NCBI RefSeq assembly: GCF_000725885.1
Contig: NZ_JODR01000018.1
Coordinates: 62,001 to 126,000 of the forward strand
Source of the DNA: Streptomyces albus subsp. albus
GTDB taxonomy: Bacteria > Actinomycetota > Actinomycetes > Streptomycetales > Streptomycetaceae
DNA length: 64,000 bases
Direction: 5' to 3'
Under the pieces are notes generated by a model. It did not search any database, was not told the DNA's origin, and saw nothing but the letters and a program-made list of their open reading frames with translations. A program made the position numbers and the translations under genes. This document shows positions 8,326 to 16,291 of the stretch, piece after piece (position 1 is the first letter of the stretch; each line of letters starts with the position of its first letter).

Positions 8326-9341
8326 CGCCGTACCCCACAGCCGACCGCCCCGCCCCCGCGCTGCGCTACGCCTACGGCACCAACGGCCTGGCCGACCTGC
8401 GGCTCGACGACGCCCTGGCCCTCCTCGCCGACCTCGGCTACGCGGGAGTGGGGCTCACCCTCGACCACATGCACCTCGACCCGCTCGCCCCCCACCTCGC
8501 CGCCCGTACCGCACGGGTGGCCCGCGCCCTGGAGCGGTACGGGCTGACCGTCACCGTCGAGACCGGCGCCCGGTACGTGCTCGACCCGCGCCGCAAACAC
8601 CACCCCACACTGCTGGACGCCCGCCCGGAGGCCCGCTCCGCCCGCACCGGACTGCTGCTCACGGCCGTACGGGTCGCCGCCGACCTGGGCGCGCACGCCG
8701 TGCACTGCTTCAGCGGCCCGCTGCCCCACGGCACCGCGCCCCAGGAGGGATGGGCGCGGCTGGCCGCCGGGATCGGCACGGTGCTGGACGCCGCGGACGC
8801 GGCCGGCGTCCCGCTCGCCGTCGAACCCGAGCCGGGCCACCTGCTGTCCGATCTGGACGGCTTCCACCGGCTGCGGACCGCGCTGGGGGACCCCGCGGCC
8901 CTGGGACTCACCCTGGACGTGGGGCACTGCCAGTGCCTGGAGCCGCTGCCGCCCGACGCCTGTGTGCGGGCGGCGGCGCCGTGGCTGCGGCACGTGCAGA
9001 TCGAGGACATGCGGCGCGGCGTCCACGAGCATCTGCCGTTCGGCGCGGGGGAGATCGACTTCCCGCCGGTACTGGCGGCGCTGCGGGACGCCGGGTACGA
9101 GGGGCTGGTCACCGTCGAACTGCCCCGCGACTCGCACGCCGGACCCGACCGGGCCGCCGAGTCGATCCGTTTCCTGACCCGCGCGGAGACTGCCGCCGCC
9201 GCACAGGCCGCGGGGGCGGTGCGGGCGCCGGACGGGGCACGGACGGCCGGGCCGCCCTGTGCCCAGCGTCCGGCGCAGGCCGCGGGCCCCGCCCCGGGGG
9301 TGCCCGGTGCGGACCCGGCACGGGAGGGTGCCAGATGCTGA
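8322..9341 (+). CDS. Sugar phosphate isomerase/epimerase-like TIM-barrel protein of the ebo operon
   Basis: A 339-residue TIM-barrel protein coupled by ATGA to the UbiA gene. Core motifs: YAYGTNGLADLRLDDALALLADLGYAGVGLTLD at the start, LTVTVETGARYVLD, VEPEPGHLL (Glu near 170), LTLDVGHCQCLE (Asp/His near 200), RHVQIEDMRRGVHEHLPFGAGEIDF (His/Asp/Glu near 225-240) and VTVELPRDSH. All usual metal ligands are present. The last 45 residues are Ala/Pro-rich low-complexity sequence outside the fold, parallel to the insert in the preceding gene. Such AP-endonuclease-2-like proteins accompany EboA-type clusters, where they probably act on a sugar or cyclitol phosphate (inference). Confidence 0.84.
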   Translation: MTPYPTADRPAPALRYAYGTNGLADLRLDDALALLADLGYAGVGLTLDHMHLDPLAPHLAARTARVARALERYGLTVTVETGARYVLDPRRKHHPTLLDARPEARSARTGLLLTAVRVAADLGAHAVHCFSGPLPHGTAPQEGWARLAAGIGTVLDAADAAGVPLAVEPEPGHLLSDLDGFHRLRTALGDPAALGLTLDVGHCQCLEPLPPDACVRAAAPWLRHVQIEDMRRGVHEHLPFGAGEIDFPPVLAALRDAGYEGLVTVELPRDSHAGPDRAAESIRFLTRAETAAAAQAAGAVRAPDGARTAGPPCAQRPAQAAGPAPGVPGADPAREGARC

Positions 9342-10063
9342 CCCCGCTCGCCTCGCTCCGCACCGGTCTGGAGCTACGGCTGACCGTCGAGTCCCGCGCC
9401 TGGCTGCACCGGGCCCTCGCCGAGGCCGCCGACACGAAAACCGGCGCCGGCACCACCGCATCGGCCACCGGCGCGGACACCACCGCATCGGCCACCGGCC
9501 CCGGCACCGCCGAGAACACCGCCGGCCCCCGCGGACTGCCCGCCTGGGAGCTGCACTTCGTCACGGCGGGCCGCAACTGCCGGCCCGCCGAGCGCCACGC
9601 CCAGGCCGGGCACGACGTGGTGGACGCCGCCCGCGTCCTGCTGCTGCACGCCGCCGCGCCCGGCACCGACACCGTCGTCCGCCTCTACGAGCGCGGTTCC
9701 GCGGACGAGCGGCGGGCCGTGCTGCTGGCCCTCCCGCACCTGGACCCACCGCCCGGCACGCCGCGTGCCCTCGCCCTGGTCGAGGACGCGCTGCGCACCA
9801 ACGACACGCGGCTGGTCGCCGCCGCCCTGGGCCCGTACGCCGCCACGCACCTGGACGCACACCAGTGGCGGCAGGGCGTACTGAAGTGCCTGTTCACCGG
9901 GGTACCGGTGGACGCCGTCGCGGGCCTGGAACACCGTGCGGCGGGGGACGGCGAACTGGCCCGGATGCTCACGGACTACGCCCGCGAGCGCTCCGCCGCG
10001 GGCCGCACCGTCCCCGAGGACCTGCACCGCGTACTGCGGCTGGCCCGGTTCGAGAACACCTAG
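9335..10063 (+). CDS. eboA: EboA domain protein
   Basis: A 242-residue protein with start ATG overlapping the previous stop by seven bases (ATGCTGA) and GGGAGGGTG upstream. It is an all-alpha protein of the EboA type: an N-terminal helix, WELHFVTAGRNCRPA, DVVDAARVLLLH, LYERGSADERRAVLLALPHL, DALRTNDTRLVAAALGPYAATHLD and WRQGVLKCLFTGVPVDAVAGL are the recognisable conserved blocks. Residues about 34-58 hold a Thr/Ala/Gly-rich stretch from a 27-bp direct repeat (TTASATGAD/TTASATGPG). Known role: eboA is the marker gene of clusters tied to export of cyclised or prenylated metabolites such as the scytonemin monomer in cyanobacteria; the molecular function is not known. An 84-bp gap with weak signals precedes the next gene. 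Confidence 0.85.
   Translation: MLTPLASLRTGLELRLTVESRAWLHRALAEAADTKTGAGTTASATGADTTASATGPGTAENTAGPRGLPAWELHFVTAGRNCRPAERHAQAGHDVVDAARVLLLHAAAPGTDTVVRLYERGSADERRAVLLALPHLDPPPGTPRALALVEDALRTNDTRLVAAALGPYAATHLDAHQWRQGVLKCLFTGVPVDAVAGLEHRAAGDGELARMLTDYARERSAAGRTVPEDLHRVLRLARFENT
9452..9499 (+). repeat. 27-bp direct repeat in eboA
   Basis: ACCACCGCATCGGCCACCGGC occurs at 9452 and again at 9479. The nine-codon period keeps the frame and adds nine residues to a flexible N-terminal loop of EboA. Confidence 0.8.
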
Positions 10064-10147
10064 CCCCTCGGCCCCGTCGCCCACCGCCCGCACAGGAGAC
10101 CGCCCCGGAGTCGTAGCCGGCCGCCACAGCGAGGAGCGTGACGTCCC

Positions 10148-11014
10148 ATGCCGTCCGAGATCCGCCGCATCTTCGACCCGCACATCCACATGACCTCCCG
10201 CACCACCGACGACTACGCCGCGATGTACGACGTGGGGGTGCGCGCCCTGGTCGAGCCGTCCTTCTGGCTGGGCCAGCCCCGCACCTCACCGGCCAGCTTC
10301 TACGACTACTTCGACGCGCTGCTGGGCTGGGAGCCGTTCCGCGCCGCGCAGTACGGGATCGCCCACCACTGCACGCTCGCCCTCAACCCGAAGGAGGCCA
10401 ACGACCCGCGGTGCGTCCCGGTGCTGGAGGAGCTGCCCCGCTACCTGCTCAAGGACGGGGTGGTGGCCGTCGGGGAGATCGGCTACGACGCGATGACCCC
10501 GGCCGAGGACTCCGCACTGGCCGCCCAGCTCGAACTCGCCCTCGCCCACGGACTGCCCGCCCTGGTCCACACCCCGCACCGCGACAAGGCCGCCGGGCTC
10601 GCCCGCACCCTGGACGTGCTGCGCGAGTCGAAGCTGCCGCCCGAACGGGTGGTGCTCGACCACCTCAACGAGACCACGGTGGGCCCCGCCGCCGACAGCG
10701 GCTGCTGGCTCGGTTTCTCCATCTATCCCGACACCAAGATGGACCCCGACCGCATGGTGCGCATCTTGCGGGTGCACGGCACCGAACGGGTACTGGTCAA
10801 CTCGGCGGCCGACTGGGGACGCAGCGACCCCCTCAAGACCGCCCACGTCGGAGAAGCCATGCTCGCGGCCGGCTTCGACGAGGACGCCGTCGACCAGGTG
10901 CTGTGGCGCAACCCGGTCGCCTTCTACGGCCAGAGCGGACGGCTGCGCCTCGAGGCCGCACCACCGGCCGAGCAGCTCTACCAGGGCAACTCCGTCCTGC
11001 GCGGCGGGGAGTGA
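10148..11014 (+). CDS. eboB: EboB-like TatD family metal-dependent hydrolase
   Basis: A 288-residue amidohydrolase-fold protein. ATG at 10148 follows GAGGAGCG. Metal ligands typical of TatD hydrolases are visible: FDPHIHM (His12, His14), VGEIGYD (Glu near 108), LVHTPHRDKA (His near 139), LDHLNE (His near 171) and NSAADWG (Asp near 219). The sequence after Asp10 (PHIHMTSRTTDDY, LVEPSFWLGQPRTSPASFYDYF) is characteristic of the branch found with EboA rather than of DNase-type TatD. It lies between eboA and eboE on the same strand, ten bases before eboE. The likely job is hydrolysis of a small-molecule intermediate; the substrate is unknown. Confidence 0.87.
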   Translation: MPSEIRRIFDPHIHMTSRTTDDYAAMYDVGVRALVEPSFWLGQPRTSPASFYDYFDALLGWEPFRAAQYGIAHHCTLALNPKEANDPRCVPVLEELPRYLLKDGVVAVGEIGYDAMTPAEDSALAAQLELALAHGLPALVHTPHRDKAAGLARTLDVLRESKLPPERVVLDHLNETTVGPAADSGCWLGFSIYPDTKMDPDRMVRILRVHGTERVLVNSAADWGRSDPLKTAHVGEAMLAAGFDEDAVDQVLWRNPVAFYGQSGRLRLEAAPPAEQLYQGNSVLRGGE

Positions 11015-11024
11015 GGCCGGCGCC

Positions 11025-12206
11025 ATGCGATTCCGCCACCCCGACGGCTCCGTCGTCCACCTCGCCTACTGCACCAACGTGCACGCCGCCGAGCAGCTCG
11101 ACGGCGTCCTGCGCCAACTGACCGAGTACGCCGAACCCGTACGCCGCCGACTGCACCGCGACCGGCTCGGCATCGGCCTGTGGCTGGCCCGCGACGCGGC
11201 CCGCACCCTCACCGACGACCCGGCCGCGGTACGGCGGCTGCGCGCCGGACTGGAGAGGGCCGGACTGGAGGTCGTCACCCTCAACGGCTTCCCCTACCAG
11301 GGCTTCGGCGACGAACACGTCAAATACCGCGTCTACCGCCCCGACTGGACCGACGACGCCCGCCTGGACCACACCACCGACCTGGTCCGGCTGCTGGCCG
11401 CGCTGCTCCCCGACGACGTACGCGAAGGCAGCATCTCCACGCTGCCGCTGGCCTGGCGCACCGGCTTCGACGCGGAGGCCCGGCACCGGGCGCTCAGCCG
11501 CCTGCACACCCTCGCCGCCCGGCTCGACGCGCTGGAGGAACTGACCGGGCGCACCATCCGCGTCGGCCTGGAGCCCGAACCCGGCTGCACCGTCGAGACG
11601 ACCGCCGACGCCGTCGCCGCCCTCACAGGCGACGACGCCCCGCCCGCCCACCGCATCGGCGTCTGCGTGGACACCTGCCACCTGGCCACCGCCTTCGAGG
11701 ACCCCGCCGAGGCCGTGGCACGGCTCACCGGCGCCGGGCTGTCCGTCGTCAAGACCCAGCTCTCCGCCGCCCTGCACGCCGAGCATCCCGAGCGCCCCGA
11801 AGTCCGCGCGGCCCTCGCCGAGTTCGCCGAGCCGCGCTTCCTGCACCAGACCCGCGCCCTGACCCCCACCGGCGCCCTGCGCGCCACCGACGACCTCGAC
11901 CGCGCCCTGGCCCCCGGCGCCCTGCCCGTCACCGGCCCCTGGCGCTCGCACTTCCACGTCCCCCTGCACGCCCCGCTCAGCCCGCCGCTGACGGCCACCA
12001 CGCCCGTGCTGCGCCGGACGCTGGAGCAGCTCGTCGGCGGACCGGCCCCCCTCACCCGGCACCTTGAGGTGGAGACCTACACCTGGCAGGCCCTGCCGAC
12101 CGCGCTGCGGCCCACCACCCGCGCGCAGCTCGCGGACGGCCTCGCCGCCGAACTGTCCACGGCCCGGGACCTGCTCGTCGACCTCGGACTCAAGGAGCTG
12201 CCGTGA
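11025..12206 (+). CDS. eboE: EboE, metabolite traffic protein-like TIM-barrel
   Basis: A 393-residue xylose-isomerase-like TIM-barrel protein. The opening LAYCTNVHAAEQLDGVLRQL matches the EboE start. Other blocks are GLWLARDAARTL, LNGFPYQGFGDEHVKYRVYRPDW, STLPLAWR, RVGLEPEPGCTVET (Glu), GVCVDTCHLATAFEDP (Asp/His), VVKTQLSAAL, HFHVPLHAP and LEVETYTWQAL (terminal Glu). It is longer than ordinary sugar isomerases (about 280 residues), as expected for EboE. The gene sits ten bases after eboB. The name 'metabolite traffic protein' comes from studies of ebo clusters, not from biochemistry; catalytic residues suggest an enzyme (inference). An 85-bp gap follows. Confidence 0.88.
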   Translation: MRFRHPDGSVVHLAYCTNVHAAEQLDGVLRQLTEYAEPVRRRLHRDRLGIGLWLARDAARTLTDDPAAVRRLRAGLERAGLEVVTLNGFPYQGFGDEHVKYRVYRPDWTDDARLDHTTDLVRLLAALLPDDVREGSISTLPLAWRTGFDAEARHRALSRLHTLAARLDALEELTGRTIRVGLEPEPGCTVETTADAVAALTGDDAPPAHRIGVCVDTCHLATAFEDPAEAVARLTGAGLSVVKTQLSAALHAEHPERPEVRAALAEFAEPRFLHQTRALTPTGALRATDDLDRALAPGALPVTGPWRSHFHVPLHAPLSPPLTATTPVLRRTLEQLVGGPAPLTRHLEVETYTWQALPTALRPTTRAQLADGLAAELSTARDLLVDLGLKELP

Positions 12207-12291
12207 ACCGGACACCCACGGCCACCGGACGGCACGCCACGACCCACGCCGCAGCACGTCGCACGGGACGGGAAACGGACGGGGGAGCGCG

Positions 12292-13674
12292 GTGACGACA
12301 CCCCTGCTGGTCATCGACGTCGTGGGCCTCACCCCCGCCCTGCTGGCCCACATGCCGAACCTGAGCGCACTCGCCGAGAACGGCTCCCGGGCTCCGCTGG
12401 GCACCGTCCTGCCCGCCGTCACCTGCGCCGCCCAGTCCACGTTCCTGACCGGCGAACTCCCCGCCGGGCACGGCATCGTCGGCAACGGCTGGTACTTCCG
12501 CGAACTGGGCGACGTCCTGCTGTGGCGGCAGCACAACGCCCTGGTCGACGGCGAGAAACTCTGGCACGCCGCCTGCGCGCGGCAGCCCGGCTACACGGTG
12601 GCGAACATCTGCTGGTGGTACGCGATGGGCGCCGACGTCGACTGGACGGTCACGCCCCGCCCCATCTACTACGCCGACGGCCGCAAGGAACCCGACTGCT
12701 ACACCCGGCCGCCCGCCCTCCACGACGAACTCGTGGCCGAACTGGGCGACTTCCCGCTCTTCACCTTCTGGGGCCCCGGCGCGGACCTCACCTCCTCACA
12801 GTGGATCATCGGCGCCACCCGGCACATCCTGCGCACCCGCCGCCCCGACCTGGCCCTGGCCTACGTCCCCCACCTCGACTACGATCTCCAGCGGTACGGC
12901 CCCGACGACCCGCGCGCCCACCGCGCCGCCGCCGACGTGGACGCCGCACTCGCACCCCTGCTCGCCGACGCCCGCGCCGAGGGCCGCACCGTCGTCGCCC
13001 TCTCCGAGTACGGCATCACCCCGGTGCGCCGCCACGTGGACATCAACCGGGTGCTGCGCCGCGCCGGGCTGCTGAACGTCCACACCCAGGACGGCATGGA
13101 GTACCTCGACCCGTGGACCTCCCGCGCCTTCGCCGTCGCCGACCACCAGCTCGCCCACGTCTACGTCCGCGACCCCGCCGACCTGCCCGCCACCCGCGAG
13201 GCGCTGACGGGACTGCCCGGTCTGGAGCGGCTGCTGGACGACAGCGGCAAGAAAGAGGCCGGCCTCGACCACCCCCGCGCGGGCGAACTGGTCGCCGTCG
13301 CCGAGGCCGACGCCTGGTTCACCTACTACTACTGGCTCGACGACCGCCGCGCCCCCGACTTCGCCCGGCTCGTGGAGATCCACCGCAAACCCGGCTACGA
13401 CCCGGTCGAACTCTTCATGGACCCGCACGACCCCTACGTCCGGCTCCGCGCCGCCGCCGCGCTGGCCCGCAAGAAAGCCGGCCTGCGCTACCGCATGGCC
13501 GTCGTCCCCCTGGACCCCTCCCCGATCCGCGGCAGCCACGGCCGGCTGCCCGACCGCACCGAGGACGGCCCCGTCCTGCTCTGCTCCCGCCCCGACGCCC
13601 TCGCGTCCCGCGAACCGTTCCCCGCCACCGACGTGAAGCGCCTGCTTCTCGACCTCGCACTGGGAGACGCCTGA
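12292..13674 (+). CDS. Alkaline phosphatase family / nucleotide pyrophosphatase-type phosphodiesterase (EboF-like)
   Basis: A 460-residue enzyme of the type I phosphodiesterase/nucleotide pyrophosphatase family. GTG at 12292 lies after GGGGGAGCGC; an upstream open frame lacks a better site. The hallmark LPAVTCAAQSTFLTGELPAGHGIVGN is seen, with Thr44 as the likely nucleophile. Metal ligands fit PHLDYDLQRYG (Asp/His near 200), SEYGITPVRRHVDINR (Ser-Glu in place of the usual Asp-His) and VADHQLAHVYV (His near 283). No signal peptide is present, so it works in the cytoplasm. It hydrolyses a phosphodiester or phosphomonoester in the ebo pathway, probably from the cyclised sugar phosphate (inference). 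Its stop overlaps the next start (TGATG). Confidence 0.85.
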   Translation: MTTPLLVIDVVGLTPALLAHMPNLSALAENGSRAPLGTVLPAVTCAAQSTFLTGELPAGHGIVGNGWYFRELGDVLLWRQHNALVDGEKLWHAACARQPGYTVANICWWYAMGADVDWTVTPRPIYYADGRKEPDCYTRPPALHDELVAELGDFPLFTFWGPGADLTSSQWIIGATRHILRTRRPDLALAYVPHLDYDLQRYGPDDPRAHRAAADVDAALAPLLADARAEGRTVVALSEYGITPVRRHVDINRVLRRAGLLNVHTQDGMEYLDPWTSRAFAVADHQLAHVYVRDPADLPATREALTGLPGLERLLDDSGKKEAGLDHPRAGELVAVAEADAWFTYYYWLDDRRAPDFARLVEIHRKPGYDPVELFMDPHDPYVRLRAAAALARKKAGLRYRMAVVPLDPSPIRGSHGRLPDRTEDGPVLLCSRPDALASREPFPATDVKRLLLDLALGDA

Positions 13675-14717
13675 TGAGATCCGCACACTCCGAGCACCCC
13701 GAACTCGACCGCAAGCTGCGCCGCCGCGGCTTCCTCGGCGTCGCCGCCGGCGCCACGGCCGCGGCCCTCCTCAGCCCCGGCACGGCGACCGCCGCCCCGG
13801 GCCCGGCCACCGGGCAGGCGCACGGGCACCGCCCGATCGTGCCCCGCGGCAAACTGGGCATCCAGTTGTACACCGTCCGCGACCAGATCCAGAAGCTGGG
13901 CTTCGCCCCCGTCTTCCGGGCACTGGAGCGCTACGGGTACGACTCGGTGGAGTTCGCCGGGTACACCCAGGGCACCGGCGAGATCACGCTGCGCGGCCTC
14001 AAACGGCTGATGCGGGACCACGGCCTGCGCGGCATCGGCAGCCACGTCGGCTACTGGTCCACCGACCCGGCCGCCTACACCTTCGCCACCCAGCTGGAGA
14101 AGGTCGTCGACGACGCGGCGGCCCTCGGCCTCCCGCACGTGGGCACCGCGGCGAGCCCGGACCGCTACGGCCGCACCGTGGACGCGTGGAAGCGCGCCGC
14201 CGAGGACTTCAACACCTACGGCGCGGCGGCCCGCGCCCGCGGACTGAAGTTCTACCAGCACAACCACCAGATGGAATTCGGCTTCGCCGAGGACAAGCCG
14301 CACATCCGCCTCTACGACGTGCTGCTGGCCGAGACCGACCCCGAGCTGGTCCACCTGGAGATGGACATCTACTGGGCGTACGCCGGACAGCACCGCTTCA
14401 GCGTCCGCCCCGACGGCACGCCCGCCCCCTTCGACCCCCTCGACTACGTGCTGGCCCACCCCCACCGCTACCCCCTCTTCCACGTCAAGGACGGCGAACA
14501 CGACGAAGCGTCACCGGACGGCTACCACATGGTGGACGTCGGTGACGGCGACATCGACTACGAGCACTTCGTGGACACCGTGCTGCGCCGCCACCGCGGC
14601 CGGGCCGGCCACCACTGGCTGATGGAACGGGACGACGCCGTCGACCCCGCCGCCAACCCCGCCGGCTCCCTCACCTCGGCCCGCCGCTCCGCGGCGTACC
14701 TGCGCGGCAAGCGGTAG
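13674..14717 (+). CDS. Tat-exported sugar phosphate isomerase/epimerase-like TIM-barrel protein
   Basis: A 347-residue protein starting at an ATG coupled (TGATG) to the phosphodiesterase. Residues 16-45 form a Tat signal (KLRRRGFLGVAAGATAAALL, cut near ATA-A). The mature part is a TIM barrel: LGIQLYTVRDQIQKLGFAPVF, YDSVEFAGYTQG, GLKFYQHNHQMEF (His), VHLEMDIYWAYAG (Glu/Asp), PLFHVKDGEH (His/Asp) and HHWLMERDDA (Glu). These are the common metal-binding ligands. As the only exported protein of the operon it suggests that a product or substrate is handled outside the membrane, in line with the proposed export role of ebo clusters (inference). Confidence 0.87.
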   Translation: MRSAHSEHPELDRKLRRRGFLGVAAGATAAALLSPGTATAAPGPATGQAHGHRPIVPRGKLGIQLYTVRDQIQKLGFAPVFRALERYGYDSVEFAGYTQGTGEITLRGLKRLMRDHGLRGIGSHVGYWSTDPAAYTFATQLEKVVDDAAALGLPHVGTAASPDRYGRTVDAWKRAAEDFNTYGAAARARGLKFYQHNHQMEFGFAEDKPHIRLYDVLLAETDPELVHLEMDIYWAYAGQHRFSVRPDGTPAPFDPLDYVLAHPHRYPLFHVKDGEHDEASPDGYHMVDVGDGDIDYEHFVDTVLRRHRGRAGHHWLMERDDAVDPAANPAGSLTSARRSAAYLRGKR

Positions 14718-14733
14718 CGGAGAGGACATCCCC

Positions 14734-14763
14734 GGTGAATGGCGCATATCACCACCATTCACC
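14734..14763 (+). terminator. Hairpin after the ebo-type operon
   Basis: A 9-bp perfect stem (GGTGAATGG with CCATTCACC) and a 12-base loop, 17 bases after the last stop. It probably ends the operon before the tRNA gene. Confidence 0.5.
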
Positions 14764-14846
14764 AGCAAACCCAGGTGAGAAGCACTCCAAACCCTTGGTA
14801 TCGTTACGGGCGTCGCCACGGCAGCCCAGCTCCGTGGCACAGCCCG

Positions 14847-14931
14847 GTCCGGGTGGCGGAATGGTAGACGCGCTAGCTTGAGGTGCTAGTGCCCTTTATC
14901 GGGCGTGGGGGTTCGAGTCCCCCCTCGGACA
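14847..14931 (+). tRNA. tRNA-Leu (anticodon GAG)
   Basis: An 85-nt class II tRNA. The acceptor stem pairs GTCCGGG with CTCGGAC (one G-U). The D-arm holds GGCGGAATGGTAGACGC. The anticodon stem CTAGC/GCTAG encloses the loop TTGAGGT, so the anticodon is GAG (reads CTC/CTT). A long variable arm (GCCCTTTATCGGGC) and the T-arm GGGGGTTCGAGTCCCCC follow. CCA is not encoded (CAC follows the discriminator A), as is common in Streptomyces. Confidence 0.97.
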
Positions 14932-14938
14932 CACCGGA

Positions 14939-14965
14939 AAAGACCCCAGCTCACCTGGGGTCTTT
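14939..14965 (+). terminator. Rho-independent-type terminator of the tRNA gene
   Basis: A perfect 11-bp stem (AAAGACCCCAG with CTGGGGTCTTT), a 5-base loop and a T-rich right side, seven bases after the tRNA. Confidence 0.85.
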
Positions 14966-15062
14966 CTGTTTCTGGAACCTGTGCCCACGGGCACGGCGGA
15001 CGTCGCGGGAGCACGGCCGGCGCCGCCCCGGCTCCTCGGCGGGAGCGGCTGCGCAGCTCGTT

Positions 15063-16166
15063 TCACCCTCCCGGCTTCTCGTACAGGACGGTTTCCTCGT
15101 CGCAGCCCGCTGCTCGGAAGCCGGCTTTTGTCAGGACCGCGTGGGAGGCGGCGTTGGTGTGGGCGGCGCGGGCCCGGACGAGCCGCACCGACGGGTCGGC
15201 GAGGGCCCAGCCGGCCAGTGCGGTCAGCGCTTCCGTGGCACAGCCCTGGCCGCGGGCCGCGGTGACCACGTCGTAGCCGGTCTCCACCATGCCGTGCGCG
15301 TCCGGCGGGGCGTGGAAGCCGATGCCGCCGACAGCACGCCCGTCCTCGGCGCGGACGATCACATAGGTGCCCCAGCCCGGCCGGTGGGAGCCCTCCTCCG
15401 CGGCGCTCGCCACCATGCCGGCGGCGGTCCTCGTGCCCTCCTCGGGGCCGTTGCCGGCCCAGCTGAAGCCGCCGCTGCCGCCCTCGCTCAGGTCCGCCGC
15501 CAGAGGAGGCGACAGCTCGCACAGCAGCAGCCGTTCGGTGCGGAGCGGGGCGGCGTACCAGCGCCAGGCCGTGAGGGGCGGCTCGCTCCCGTCTGCGGGC
15601 CGGCCGGTGGCGTACAGCAGCCGCTGCCAGGGGTCGGCACCCTCCGGGCGCGGCACGTGGGGGAAGAGGCGGTCCAGGACGCGTTCGCACAGCCGCGCCG
15701 GGGGTTTCCAGGGGGTGCCGGGGAACGCGGCGGTGATGTCGTGGGTGTGCACCAGCGCCTCGACGATGCCCATCGCGGCGAACCCGTCGGGGCCGGCCGC
15801 GCCGTAGGGGTGCCAGCCGCGCACCTGCGGGGGCGTCGTACGGACGGCGGCGCTGAGCAGTCCGCCGGTGGCGTGCACGATGCGCGCGAGTCCCCGCGGG
15901 TCCGTGCCGGGTACGGCGACGATCTCGAAGGGGGCGTATCCCTCGGCCGCCCTGCCCGTCAGCTGGGTGGCGTAGCCGACGAAGTCGTCGGCGAGGTGGA
16001 CGGCCGTCTCCCGGCAGCTCCACTCCAGTCCGTGCGCGGGCACCGACCAGTCCTCGTCCACCACCGCGCGCAGCGCGGTGGTGACGGCGGCCACCGTGGC
16101 GTCCACGTCGTCCGCCCAACCGTCCGTGGGGCTGCCTGAGTTGGCGTCGCGCGCCGCTGTCTCCAT
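15063..16166 (-). CDS. Maleylpyruvate isomerase N-terminal domain fused to GNAT acetyltransferase
   Basis: A 367-residue two-domain protein. Residues about 14-205 resemble the DinB-like MDMPI N-terminal domain of mycothiol-dependent enzymes: WADDVDATVAAVTTALRAV, LEWSCRETAVHLADDFVGYA, VHATGGLLSAAV, GIVEALVHTHDITAAF with metal-binding type histidines, and RLFPH. Residues about 215-360 form a GNAT domain: LRTERLLLCELSP, GWGTYVIVRAEDGRAVGGIGFH, VETGYDVVTAARGQGCATEALTAL with the acetyl-CoA loop, and SHAVLTKAGFRA. The ATG at 16166 removes a poor upstream extension. The fusion suggests modification or detoxification of a small molecule; no partner gene is adjacent. The reaction is unknown. Confidence 0.82.
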   Translation of the reverse strand: METAARDANSGSPTDGWADDVDATVAAVTTALRAVVDEDWSVPAHGLEWSCRETAVHLADDFVGYATQLTGRAAEGYAPFEIVAVPGTDPRGLARIVHATGGLLSAAVRTTPPQVRGWHPYGAAGPDGFAAMGIVEALVHTHDITAAFPGTPWKPPARLCERVLDRLFPHVPRPEGADPWQRLLYATGRPADGSEPPLTAWRWYAAPLRTERLLLCELSPPLAADLSEGGSGGFSWAGNGPEEGTRTAAGMVASAAEEGSHRPGWGTYVIVRAEDGRAVGGIGFHAPPDAHGMVETGYDVVTAARGQGCATEALTALAGWALADPSVRLVRARAAHTNAASHAVLTKAGFRAAGCDEETVLYEKPGG

Positions 16167-16291
16167 GCGCGGCGAGTGTAGGGCTCGCCGTGAGACCCGG
16201 CCAACGCTTTGTTCCGTGCGGGCCGCCACGCGGCGCCGGGAACGCCGCGCCGGGACCCGCCCCGGCGCCGCGTCGTCCGGCGACGGTGGCC

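Noticed and set aside
14847..14965. tRNA-Leu as an integration site of a mobile element
   Set aside because: No second copy of the tRNA 3' end, integrase or excisionase gene was found in the window, and the following genes look like ordinary chromosome.
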